From Synergistaceae bacterium (lineage in GTDB: Bacteria > Synergistota > Synergistia > Synergistales > Aminobacteriaceae), in the NCBI GenBank assembly GCA_017443985.1, contig JAFSXR010000046.1, positions 1 to 58,181 on the forward strand: 58,181 nucleotides of DNA, written 5' to 3'. The notes below the pieces were generated by a model. The model was not told the origin of the DNA. It was given only the letters and a program-made list of their open reading frames with translations, and searched no databases. The position numbers were made by a program, and so were the translations under genes. Each line of letters starts with the position of its first letter. Within the stretch, counting starts at the first letter, position 1. This document shows, piece after piece, positions 8,420 through 15,866 of the stretch.

Positions 8420-10717
8420 TTATTTAACTCCGCCGAAATCGTTGTTAGTGTCAACAAGTTTGAAATTAGTGCCTTCTGACAAGACACCCTGAGCCCGTCT
8501 CTGGTCGGCCGTGAGGGTGCTTCTAGTAATCTCCGAAGAACTTGCCTTTAGCGTTATCGTTGCTACGTCCTTGCCCGTTTCAGCGTTCGTAACTGTTGTA
8601 GTAGATGACCCGTCGGTGTTCGTTGTTACCGTGTCTGTCGTATTTCCGCTGGAATCTTTTGTAGTCGAAGTGGATGAGCCGTCGCTGTTTGTCGTCGTTT
8701 CCGTTGTACTTCCGTCTGAATTTTTCTGCGTAGTTGTTTTGCTACCGGTTTCCTCGTCAGTAGTCGTTGAGCTGCCGCTTCCGTCGTCAATCGTCGTTGA
8801 GCTGCCGGCGGCTGACCAAGTGTAAGCACTGTCGCTGTAAATATAAACGCCCTTTTCAGCGTCAATTCCTGCCTCGCCTGCGGAGTTCTGCCTCGAGCTT
8901 CCTGCCGTGATGTTAAGAGTGCCGCCCTTGAAAATTAAATAGCCGTTCGAGTCAATTCCGTCTCCGCCCGATGAATTAATCGTCAGTGTGCCGCCGTCCA
9001 TATGGAATACTGAAACGTCATCTTCATTGACGTTAATTCCGTCGTCGTCAGCAGTAACGGAAATATTGCCGCTCTCAATGTACATGTGCATCTCGGAGTC
9101 AAGACCCTCATAGTCTGATTTAACGATTAATTTTCCGGGTGTGGTGCTTGAACTTCCGTCATCGGCAATTACCAATGACATTCTCGAATGAACCGCGCCG
9201 TCAAGTTTATACATTTTGCTTTGAGCTTTGACGTATTTACCAATTAAGGACTCATCGTTATATTCATCGTCATCGTTTATCTCGATTTTATTAATTCTGG
9301 CTACGTTAGTTCCCGTAAATGTGTTTGTCGTGCCGCTTACTAAAACGACAGTCGCGCCGGCATTGATTACTTCATCCTCGTCCGTTTCTGCGAGATTCGG
9401 GCCTACGCTGAAAGTTTTTGAGCTGTAGTCCGAAGCAACATCTGAAGAAGTCTCCGGGCCGTATTCAAGAACTTTTTTGAATACCAGAGCCGGAGCAACA
9501 GAGCAATTAACCGTTACGCCGTTGAGAATTAAAATTACATGTGATTTTTTGTCAGCATCAACCCAGATCTGTCCGTTCCAAGTTCCGGAAATTTTATAAG
9601 TTCCTGCCTTCGTGATGTGAAGCACGGGATTGTCTAAAGCATCTGAAGCTGAATGCGTCATCGCCTTAACAATATCGCTGAAGCTGGTAACAGCCGACGG
9701 AGCAAAACTGCCGCCCGGTACGCCGCTCGGAGGTGTACCGCCGTCAGTGCCGCCGCCGGGACCGCCTGTGCTGCCGTCGGGAGGAGTACCGCCGCCTCCC
9801 ATATCGCCGCCGGGCTGTGCGTTGCCCATTGATGTAGGAAGAGCCGCAATAATCCATTTATTATCTGCATCTACAGTTTGATCGTCGAGTGTTGCTCCCT
9901 CATTGTAATAAGCTACATACATTGATTCAGTATCATCTTTAGCTTTTGCGGCGGTCTGGCTCTCTTTAAATTCGAGAGTGCCGGGAACATAACGAATATC
10001 GCGGGCTATGTAAACTCCATCAACATAATTTGAGCCTGAAGAAATAACGTCCTGAACATCGCTTTCGTCAGTATATTCAATATTATTCATTGTCCAGTAT
10101 TCGCCTTTGTCGGGCGTAACGTTCCAGACGCAGTCAATCGCGCTCAGGGTCGTTGTGGTGCTTCCCGATGTAACTCTCGCAGTATCGCTGGCAGTGAGAA
10201 CAATCTCTATCGGATCCTCATACTCATAGCCTGTTGTGAGCGATGAAGTAGAGACTGACGAAAGAGCAAGACTGCTGTAGCTTAACTGGCCCGTTGTGTC
10301 GCTGGTAACTTTGACATTTTTTGAAGCAAAATTATTTCCCAGACCGTTAGGATTATATGCGAATACGACAGTGTCAGTCGAATCGCAGACGACAAACGGC
10401 TCGCCGCTGGTGAGGGTCGAAGCAAAATCGAGGTTCATTGTAACAGGATCGACCGAAATTGTTATCGGAGCGACATAATATTTCGCGCTGTTGCCCAGCG
10501 AGGTCGTTACGCCGCTGCCCTTGTAAAGTTTGTACGTCTCGCCCTTCGCAAACGTTACAGCGTTCAATACCATTACGTTGCTTGTCGTGGTCGTGTTGTT
10601 CTTAGTAGTTGACGAACCTGTCGGATTACTGCTCCTGTGATCAAACTCGCAGCCGGATAACGATAAAATTATTAAAGCCATCAAAAAATAATAAGAAATT
10701 CTGTAAAATTTTTTCAT
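8420..10717 (-). CDS. Lipoprotein with Cthe_2159-like carbohydrate-binding domain (copy 2)
   Basis: This 765-residue paralog of the adjacent lipoprotein has the same lipobox (LSGC, Cys23) and the same core (INVNEDDVSVFHM, GDGIDSNGYLIFKGG, then NSAGEAGIDAEK). It differs by a Gly/Pro-rich insert near residues 285-325 (PGGDMGGGGTPP type). Its C-terminal region has about five degenerate 10-12 residue units of the form NSDGSTTETTT, a low-complexity, probably extended and exposed linker. It is followed by its own terminator, so the two copies are probably separate transcription units. The family points to cell-surface carbohydrate binding; no catalytic domain is seen. Confidence 0.8.
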   Translation of the reverse strand: MKKFYRISYYFLMALIILSLSGCEFDHRSSNPTGSSTTKNNTTTTSNVMVLNAVTFAKGETYKLYKGSGVTTSLGNSAKYYVAPITISVDPVTMNLDFASTLTSGEPFVVCDSTDTVVFAYNPNGLGNNFASKNVKVTSDTTGQLSYSSLALSSVSTSSLTTGYEYEDPIEIVLTASDTARVTSGSTTTTLSAIDCVWNVTPDKGEYWTMNNIEYTDESDVQDVISSGSNYVDGVYIARDIRYVPGTLEFKESQTAAKAKDDTESMYVAYYNEGATLDDQTVDADNKWIIAALPTSMGNAQPGGDMGGGGTPPDGSTGGPGGGTDGGTPPSGVPGGSFAPSAVTSFSDIVKAMTHSASDALDNPVLHITKAGTYKISGTWNGQIWVDADKKSHVILILNGVTVNCSVAPALVFKKVLEYGPETSSDVASDYSSKTFSVGPNLAETDEDEVINAGATVVLVSGTTNTFTGTNVARINKIEINDDDEYNDESLIGKYVKAQSKMYKLDGAVHSRMSLVIADDGSSSTTPGKLIVKSDYEGLDSEMHMYIESGNISVTADDDGINVNEDDVSVFHMDGGTLTINSSGGDGIDSNGYLIFKGGTLNITAGSSRQNSAGEAGIDAEKGVYIYSDSAYTWSAAGSSTTIDDGSGSSTTTDEETGSKTTTQKNSDGSTTETTTNSDGSSTSTTKDSSGNTTDTVTTNTDGSSTTTVTNAETGKDVATITLKASSSEITRSTLTADQRRAQGVLSEGTNFKLVDTNNDFGGVK

Positions 10718-10843
10718 AAAAAAACCCCTTGCTTATAAAAATTGAAAAACTATTTTGAAATTTAGAAAACTAATATTAATTAAATAAATTTGACTTGACG
10801 AATTTTAGCACACGCCGCACGAAAAAAAAATTTTTTCACAGCG

Positions 10844-10849
10844 TATAAT
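10844..10849 (+). promoter_or_regulatory. -10 box of the thiT riboswitch transcript
   Basis: TATAAT lies within the near-palindrome CGTATAATACG (10842-10852). Transcription starting about seven bases downstream would begin just at the 5' edge of the TPP riboswitch. No clear -35 is seen at 17 bases. Confidence 0.55.
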
Positions 10850-10854
10850 ACGTA

Positions 10855-10940
10855 TTTAGGGGAGCTTGAACGCTGAGAGTCTGCCGAATGCAGAGACCCT
10901 TTGAACCTGATACGGATAATACCGGCGCAGGGAATTTCAC
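10855..10940 (+). promoter_or_regulatory. TPP riboswitch (THI element)
   Basis: The stretch contains the conserved THI-box blocks in order: GGGGAGC, GCTGAGAG, GACCCTTTGAACCTGA, TACGGATAATACCGGCG and CAGGGAA. It senses thiamine pyrophosphate. The terminal AGGGAA can instead pair with TTCCCT at 10940-10946 to make a competing hairpin. No T-run follows, and the ribosome binding site AAGGAGG lies at 10961-10967, so control of translation start is more likely than transcription termination. It stands directly upstream of thiT. Confidence 0.95.
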
Positions 10941-10981
10941 TTCCCTTCTGATAAATTTTTAAGGAGGAATTTTTTATTATT

Positions 10982-11500
10982 ATGGCTTCAAAACAAAAAC
11001 ACAGCAGCACCGTAGTTATGATTGAAGGAGCTCTGTGTATCGCGCTTTCAATCGTTCTTTCACGATTTGATTTATTCAGAATGCCGCAGGGCGGGACTAT
11101 CGACTTTGAACTCGTACCGATTATGATTTTTGTTTACCGTCGCGGCCTAAAATGGGGACTGTTCAGCGGATTTATAATCGGCATTACGAAAATGCTCTTG
11201 GGCGGATATATTCTCAATCCTGTTCAAGCCGCTTTAGATTACCCGCTGGCTCTTATGTGTGTCGGACTTATGGCACTCCATCCGAGATTCCTCAGCTTCT
11301 TGCTCGCGGCCTGCTGTCAAATTTCGTGCAGCATTGTGAGCGGCGCATACTTCTTCGCTCAATACGCCCCTGAGGGACAAAACGCTTGGGTTTATTCTTT
11401 CTTTTACAACGTGCCTACACTTGGAGCTAAATATATTCTTTCGTGGATAGTTGCTTTAATTTTATGGAAAGCACTTGAGAGAGAACTGCCGGTTAGGTAG
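10982..11500 (+). CDS. thiT: Thiamine ECF transporter S component ThiT
   Basis: This 172-residue membrane protein with about six hydrophobic segments matches ThiT, the thiamine-binding S component of energy-coupling factor transporters, which works with a shared EcfAAT module encoded elsewhere. The pattern SRFDLFRMPQGGTIDFELVP near the start is characteristic of the family's thiamine-site region. A TPP riboswitch lies directly upstream, which supports the assignment. The ATG follows AAGGAGG with a rather long 14-base gap. The stop TAG is supplied by the first unit of a heptad-repeat tract. Confidence 0.93.
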   Translation: MASKQKHSSTVVMIEGALCIALSIVLSRFDLFRMPQGGTIDFELVPIMIFVYRRGLKWGLFSGFIIGITKMLLGGYILNPVQAALDYPLALMCVGLMALHPRFLSFLLAACCQISCSIVSGAYFFAQYAPEGQNAWVYSFFYNVPTLGAKYILSWIVALILWKALERELPVR

Positions 11501-11527
11501 GAGTTAGGAGGTAGGAGGCAGGAGTTA
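11492..11527 (+). repeat. Heptad repeat tract, about five units
   Basis: Units of the form GGTAGGA, GTTAGGA, GGTAGGA, GGCAGGA and GTTA run in tandem from the last codons of thiT to the start of cbiA. The tract provides the thiT stop codon and the GGAG that probably acts as the cbiA ribosome binding site (8 bases before TTG). Confidence 0.85.
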
Positions 11528-11532
11528 AAGAC

Positions 11533-12843
11533 TTGAAAAAAATAATTATCGCAGGGATTTCGAGCAGTTCGGGGAAAACTTCAATAGCCTGCGGAATTTT
11601 AGCGGCTCTAAAAAAAAGAGGCTTGAGGCTCTGCGCTTATAAGACCGGCCCTGATTATATCGACACGGAATATTTGAGGCGTGCAGGAAATTGCGATGCC
11701 TTCAACCTTGATACTTGGCTCATGAGTGAAAATTCAGCACGTGAGCTTTTTATAAAAACTTCAAAAGAAAAAGACTTTGCAATTATTGAAGGGGCTATGG
11801 GGCTTTACGACGGCGGAGAGAACAGCACGGCAGAGATAGCAAAATTATTAAATGCTCCTGTTATTCTCGTGATTAACGCAAAATCTTTAGGCGAGAGCGC
11901 GGCGGCGGCGGCTCTTGGTTTTCGTGAATACGACAAAGAAATTAATATCGCCGGAGTAATTTTGAACTGCGCAGGCTCTGACAATCACGTGAAAATAATT
12001 TCAGACGCTCTCGAAAAAATCGGAATTAAATTTCTCGGAGCGTTGAAGCGCGATAAAAATATTTCAATTCCCGAACGTCATCTCGGCCTTCTGCCGATTC
12101 TTGAAAATAAATTTGATTTTGAAAAATTAGCCGAAGCTGTCGAAAAAAATATTAATCTCGACGAAATATTTTCTTTAACTCCTCAGTCTCCTTCTTACCT
12201 CCTACCTCATACCTCATACTTCCTACCTCATAAAAGAAGCATCGCGGTTGCTCATGACGCAGCATTTTCGTTTTACTATCCTGAAAGTTTAGAAATATTA
12301 AAAGAGCTTGGAGCGGAGTTAATTTTTTTCAGCCCGCTGAAAGATAAAATTTTGCCCGAAGCTGACGGCTATATATTCGGCGGAGGTTTCCCGGAAATTT
12401 TTGCGCGTGAACTTTCTCAAAATTTTTCAATGCTTGAGAGCGTCAAAAAAATCAGCGCGGAGAAAAAAATTTTAGCCGAGTGCGGAGGCATGATGTATCT
12501 TTGCAAAAACATTAAAGACTTAAACGGCGAAAATTTTTCAATGGCCGGAGTTATTCCCTTTAATTCATTCATGACTGAAAGACCCGTGATAGGCTACATG
12601 GAAGCACGGGCCCTTAAAAAAAATATTTTATGCGAGAAAAATAAAATAATTCGTGGGCATGAGTTTCACTATTCGCGGATCGAGCCGGAATTTTTTGATG
12701 ACACATGCGCGTTTGAATTAACTAGGCGGAAAACCGGCGCGGCTCACAGGGGCGGATATGCGGACGAAAATATTTTAGCCTCGTATCTTCACGTAAACTT
12801 CTTTGGAAATTTAGAACTTGCTGAAAATTTTCTGGCCTGTTGA
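11533..12843 (+). CDS. cbiA: Cobyrinate a,c-diamide synthase
   Basis: CbiA amidates the a and c side chains of cobyrinate or hydrogenobyrinate in B12 synthesis, using glutamine and ATP. The 436-residue protein has an N-terminal P-loop-like ATP domain (GISSSSGKTS, residues 8-17) and a C-terminal class I glutamine amidotransferase domain with nucleophile Cys317 in LAECGGMMYL. The start is TTG. Residues 217-234 (YLLPHTSYFLPH) are encoded by an in-frame heptad-repeat tract lying exactly between the two domains. No other cobalamin gene is nearby; cotranscription with thiT, 32 bases upstream, is likely. Confidence 0.93.
   Translation: MKKIIIAGISSSSGKTSIACGILAALKKRGLRLCAYKTGPDYIDTEYLRRAGNCDAFNLDTWLMSENSARELFIKTSKEKDFAIIEGAMGLYDGGENSTAEIAKLLNAPVILVINAKSLGESAAAAALGFREYDKEINIAGVILNCAGSDNHVKIISDALEKIGIKFLGALKRDKNISIPERHLGLLPILENKFDFEKLAEAVEKNINLDEIFSLTPQSPSYLLPHTSYFLPHKRSIAVAHDAAFSFYYPESLEILKELGAELIFFSPLKDKILPEADGYIFGGGFPEIFARELSQNFSMLESVKKISAEKKILAECGGMMYLCKNIKDLNGENFSMAGVIPFNSFMTERPVIGYMEARALKKNILCEKNKIIRGHEFHYSRIEPEFFDDTCAFELTRRKTGAAHRGGYADENILASYLHVNFFGNLELAENFLAC
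12193..12232 (-). repeat. Heptad repeat tract inside cbiA
   Basis: On the plus strand the units are CTTACCT, CCTACCT, CATACCT, CATACTT and CCTACCT, a strict seven-base period that is the reverse complement of the intergenic repeat. Because three units make 21 bases, the protein shows a seven-residue repeat YLLPHTS / YFLPHKR. The units lack the TAA found in intergenic copies, so the frame stays open. Confidence 0.8.
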
Positions 12844-12885
12844 CTTAAAGCCGCGTTTAACGTTTTATAATCTCCTAATCAAGCT

Positions 12886-13014
12886 AGGAGGTGTCAGCGG
12901 TAAAATTTTTGTTCGCTTTATTAATTCTTGCAGTTTTTGCACCATATTTATTATTGGCCCAGCAGATATATTAACGGTGTTGGAAACAACATCAGCATTA
13001 CGCTTGAAAAATAA
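12886..13014 (+). pseudogene. Possible remnant of a small secreted-protein gene
   Basis: An AGGAGG site is followed at a good distance by GTA where a start codon would be expected, then by a signal-peptide-like frame (KFLFALLILAVFAPYLLLAQ) that ends at TAA (12972-12974). In the +1 frame the sequence continues as NGVGNNISITLEK and stops at 13012. This looks like a short decayed gene with a lost start and one frameshift. I cannot name its family. It could instead be a real 25-30 residue peptide or chance. Confidence 0.3.
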
Positions 13015-13036
13015 AAAAAATTAAGGAGGAATAAAA

Positions 13037-13540
13037 ATGTCAGAGTTAATTGTTTTCTTTTCGAGACCGGGCAACAATTACGTCAACGGCTCGATAAAAA
13101 ATTTATCCGTAGGCAACACTGAAACGGCCGCGAAAATTATTCACGAGATCACGGGCGCGGAGATGTTCAAACTTGAGCCTGTGAAGCCTTATTCTTCAGA
13201 CTACACTGAGTGCACAAAGGAAGCGCAGGCCGAACAGAGATCGGACGCACGCCCCGAAGCGAAAAGCTATCCCGATGTTTCTGGCTGTGATGTCATTTAT
13301 CTTGGCTATCCTAACTGGTGGGGAACTATGCCGATGTGTGTTTTCACATTCCTTGAAAAATTTAATTTTGCAGGAAAAACTATAAAACCGTTCTGCACCC
13401 ACGAGGGAAGCGGAATGGGACACAGCGAAGCGGACATCAAACGCTTATGCTCAGGCGCGGTTGTTGGAAAAGGACTTGCCATTTACGGAGGAGACGTTTC
13501 AAAATCAAAATCTGCCATAGAAAACTGGCTCAAAAAATAA
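13037..13540 (+). CDS. Flavodoxin-like protein, cytoplasmic
   Basis: This 167-residue protein fits the Flavodoxin_4 type. It has an N-terminal FFSRPGNNY strand-loop, a VGNTETAAKII segment in place of the classical FMN phosphate loop, GYPNWWGTMPM around the isoalloxazine site, and a CTHEGSGMG loop. It should be an FMN-binding electron carrier or quinone/oxidoreductase-like protein. It has no signal peptide. The next gene (22 bases downstream, same strand) encodes an exported homolog, so the pair is likely co-transcribed. The ATG follows AAGGAGG. The redox partner is unknown. Confidence 0.88.
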   Translation: MSELIVFFSRPGNNYVNGSIKNLSVGNTETAAKIIHEITGAEMFKLEPVKPYSSDYTECTKEAQAEQRSDARPEAKSYPDVSGCDVIYLGYPNWWGTMPMCVFTFLEKFNFAGKTIKPFCTHEGSGMGHSEADIKRLCSGAVVGKGLAIYGGDVSKSKSAIENWLKK

Positions 13541-13562
13541 TTTTTTTAGGAGGAATTTTTTT

Positions 13563-14144
13563 ATGCGTAAAATACTTTTAAGTTTATTTGTCGTGCTCTC
13601 ATTGATGAGCTGTGCCTATGCTGCCGAAGCAAAAACGCTTGTCATAGTTTTCTCACGCGCTGATGAAAATTATTCGGTCGGCTTTGTCGAAAAGGGAAAC
13701 ACTATGATTTTAGCCGAAATGATAGCGGACAAAACCGGCGCGGAGCTTTTCGAGGTCAAGCCCGCAAAAAAATATCCGGCAAAATATGACGAGTGCATCG
13801 ACTTGGCAAAGCGCGAACAAAATCAGAAGGCGCGCCCTGCAATTCTCGAGGACAAAGACGTTTCCGAATACGATACGATTTTCTTCGGCTATCCGATATG
13901 GTGGGGCGATATTCCGATGTGCATGTATACTTTTGTCGAGGGGCACGAATGGAACGGCAAAAAAATAATTCCGTTCTGCACTCACGAGGGAAGCGGCCCG
14001 GCAAGAACTGAAAGCACCCTCAAAAGATTAATGAAGGGCGCAAGCGTAATAAAGCCTTTTTCAATGTACGGCTCAACTGCACAGAACAGGAGAGCTGACG
14101 CGGAAAAAGAAATTTCCGTCTGGCTGAACGCTTTAGGATTTTAA
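13563..14144 (+). CDS. Flavodoxin-like protein, exported
   Basis: This 193-residue homolog of the preceding gene has a hydrophobic N-terminal signal (LLSLFVVLSLMSCAYAAEA). It contains both a possible lipobox, LMSC, and a signal peptidase I site after AYA, so its final anchoring is unclear. After the signal come the same flavodoxin landmarks: VFSRADENY, GNTMILAEMI, GYPIWWGDIPM and CTHEGSGPA. A folded FMN protein outside the cytoplasm would need flavin there or Tat-like export; no twin-arginine motif is visible. An RBS AGGAGG precedes the ATG, and a strong terminator follows the stop. Confidence 0.87.
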   Translation: MRKILLSLFVVLSLMSCAYAAEAKTLVIVFSRADENYSVGFVEKGNTMILAEMIADKTGAELFEVKPAKKYPAKYDECIDLAKREQNQKARPAILEDKDVSEYDTIFFGYPIWWGDIPMCMYTFVEGHEWNGKKIIPFCTHEGSGPARTESTLKRLMKGASVIKPFSMYGSTAQNRRADAEKEISVWLNALGF

Positions 14145-14170
14145 GAACTTCTGATATAATAAACCTCACG

Positions 14171-14202
14171 CAGCCCTCTAGCTCATGGAGGGCTGTTTTT
14201 TT
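14171..14202 (+). terminator. Rho-independent terminator after the flavodoxin genes
   Basis: CAGCCCTC (14171-14178) and GAGGGCTG (14188-14195) form a perfect eight-base stem with a nine-base loop, followed by seven T residues. Confidence 0.92.
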
Positions 14203-14407
14203 ACCACTACATTTACACCTACAGAAATCTTAAATTTTTTTCGCGTTAATAATTTTTTAAGAAGCAAATTAAAAAAATAGGATTCAAATTTTTTTTCGGC
14301 CCGTTGAAATTTTTTGAATTATTTTTTTTGAGTGCGCCGTGTAAATTTTTCAAAGCGCGATTTTTTTTGAGAGGTCAATAAAATTAACTTTTTAGAATTT
14401 TTTTGCG
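14203..14407. other. AT-rich intergenic stretch, no gene seen
   Basis: About 200 bases between the flavodoxin terminator and the cold-shock promoter consist largely of A and T runs (repeated ATTTTTTTT blocks). I find no open frame with a ribosome binding site, no tRNA-like fold and no convincing hairpin. It may act as an UP-like or curved element upstream of the cold-shock promoter, which is inference. Confidence 0.5.
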
Positions 14408-14460
14408 CTTGACATAAATCAAACTAGCATGTAATCTATATGTCAAGTTACTATTTATGT
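14408..14460 (+). promoter_or_regulatory. Cold-shock gene promoter with inverted repeats
   Basis: A -35 box TTGACA (14409-14414) and a -10 box TAATCT (14432-14437) are separated by 17 bases. A perfect nine-base inverted repeat, CTTGACATA at 14408-14416 and TATGTCAAG at 14439-14447, spans the promoter. A second one, ACATAAAT at 14412-14419 and ATTTATGT at 14453-14460, overlaps it. Either an operator or an RNA leader structure is possible. Confidence 0.75.
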
Positions 14461-14516
14461 AGCATTTTGTTTTTAACATTTTTAATTTATTTATTATTTC
14501 AGGAGGCTTTTTTTTA

Positions 14517-14717
14517 ATGGCACAGGGTACTGTAAAGTGGTTTAACGAGAGCAAGGGCTACGGTTTTATTACCGTTGATGACGGCAAGGACGTTTTTGTC
14601 CACTACAGCGCGATTCAGGGCGAGGGCTTCAAGACTCTCAATGAGGGTCAGAAGGTTTCCTTCGACATCGTCAACGGCGACAAAGGTCCGCAGGCTGCTA
14701 ACGTGGCCAAAATATAG
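14517..14717 (+). CDS. csp: Cold-shock domain protein
   Basis: This 66-residue CspA-type single-stranded nucleic-acid-binding protein has RNP1 (KGYGFI) and RNP2 (VFVHYSAI) and the [10 protein letters not shown] start typical of the family. It acts as an RNA chaperone in the cytoplasm. The AGGAGG site lies ten bases before the ATG. The transcript has a leader of about 70 bases with AT-rich sequence, as is common for cold-shock genes, and ends at a terminator. Whether it is cold-induced cannot be told from sequence. Confidence 0.96.
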   Translation: MAQGTVKWFNESKGYGFITVDDGKDVFVHYSAIQGEGFKTLNEGQKVSFDIVNGDKGPQAANVAKI

Positions 14718-14785
14718 TTTAGCGAGTCTCCTGCCACCGCGTAACCAGAACCGACAGCAGCAGATTTTTATAACTCTAAAAATTC

Positions 14786-14821
14786 AGAGAGCTTGTGATT
14801 TTTTACAGGCTCTCTTTTTTA
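14786..14821 (+). terminator. Rho-independent terminator of the cold-shock gene
   Basis: AGAGAGCTTGT (14786-14796) pairs with ACAGGCTCTCT (14805-14815), eleven pairs with one G-U, followed by a T run. It abuts the 3' end of the convergent AEC gene. Confidence 0.9.
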
Positions 14822-15763
14822 TTACATTAGGCCGAGAGTTTTTAATAACATCGTCCATAAAAAAATAGTCAAGACTGAAAGAATTGTCGTAATGCAGACT
14901 AACTGCCCGGCTAATTGACCGTCCGCACCCATTGCTACAGCCATAGGATAAGACGCAACGGCAGTCGGAGAGGCGAAGACTATCATCATTGCACATAAGC
15001 CTTGATCCCTGAAGCCCATTAGAATAGAAATCGGCATAAAAATTATCGGAACTATTAACATTCTCAAAAAAATCCCCCACGCTAATAATCTTTTCTCTGA
15101 AATTCCTTCGGCCATATCAAGCCCGACTCCTAAAGATACAAAGCTGACTGTTGTCGTAGAATTTGCCACGCTGCGGACGACTGACCATACAGGAGCAGGA
15201 ATTGAGAGAGCAAAAAATTTGAATATAAATGCTAAAATTGCGCCGATTATCATGGGATTTTTGAATACCGCCAGTAATAATTTGCTTAGTTTCGCGCTTC
15301 CGGAGCGGCCTATTTCGAGAATTATCGCGGAAAAAATATTTATAGCCGGAACTACAAGGACACCCAGCATAATTACAGCACCTACGTTTCCTTCGCCGTA
15401 AAGAGCTTCGCTGACCGCCACTCCGAATAAAATATAATTGCATCTTACAACAGCTTGTCCCAGTGCAGAAGATTTTTTCCCGTCTTTAGTCAGACGGCGC
15501 GGGAAATATATGCTGAATATAAAAATCAGGCTCAAGCATACAAAAGCGAAAATCATTTCCTTTATCGCGAAGCCCTGCGCAAAATCCATTTCATAAATAT
15601 TTTTGAATAACAGGGTCGGCATGAAAATTTTGAAAAGCATTTTGTCAAATTCTTTCATTGCCGGGCGCGTAATCATTCCGCTGGTGCGTGAATACCAGCC
15701 TAAGGTCATTAATAATATCATTGGCACTACAACACGCAACGCCGCTAAAAAACTTTCACTCAA
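14822..15763 (-). CDS. AEC (auxin efflux carrier) family transporter
   Basis: This 313-residue inner-membrane protein has about ten hydrophobic segments and the family's general layout: an N-terminal half, a charged loop (about residues 93-101, RRLTKDGKK), and a C-terminal half with SLGVGLDMAEG. Bacterial AEC proteins such as MdcF/MleP relatives carry malonate, malate or other organic acids, and the adjacent malic enzyme and 2HCT genes on the same strand are consistent with organic-acid transport. It is separated from them by a terminator and its own possible TATAAT box. The start follows a TAGGAGGAA site. Confidence 0.85.
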   Translation of the reverse strand: MSESFLAALRVVVPMILLMTLGWYSRTSGMITRPAMKEFDKMLFKIFMPTLLFKNIYEMDFAQGFAIKEMIFAFVCLSLIFIFSIYFPRRLTKDGKKSSALGQAVVRCNYILFGVAVSEALYGEGNVGAVIMLGVLVVPAINIFSAIILEIGRSGSAKLSKLLLAVFKNPMIIGAILAFIFKFFALSIPAPVWSVVRSVANSTTTVSFVSLGVGLDMAEGISEKRLLAWGIFLRMLIVPIIFMPISILMGFRDQGLCAMMIVFASPTAVASYPMAVAMGADGQLAGQLVCITTILSVLTIFLWTMLLKTLGLM

Positions 15764-15802
15764 ATAAAATTCCTCCTACAATAAAATTTTTTTGATAATT
15801 AT

Positions 15803-15846
15803 AATAAAAAATACGGCCTGCGTTTGATTTTCAGCACAGTCCGCAT
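15803..15846 (-). terminator. Rho-independent terminator after the 2HCT transporter
   Basis: On the minus strand the arms at 15835-15846 and 15811-15822 pair at 11 of 12 positions (including G-U pairs) and are followed by TTTTTT. It closes the malic enzyme-transporter transcript. Confidence 0.82.
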
Positions 15847-15866
15847 TAAATTAAAAATTTATTTTT

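Noticed and set aside
10780-11010. A minus-strand open frame of 76 codons over the riboswitch
   Set aside because: It overlaps the TPP riboswitch and the thiT start, has no ribosome binding site and no recognisable protein.
12818-13024. A 68-codon plus-strand frame after cbiA
   Set aside because: It overlaps the cbiA end and follows the wrong frame for the signal-peptide-like remnant; no protein features.
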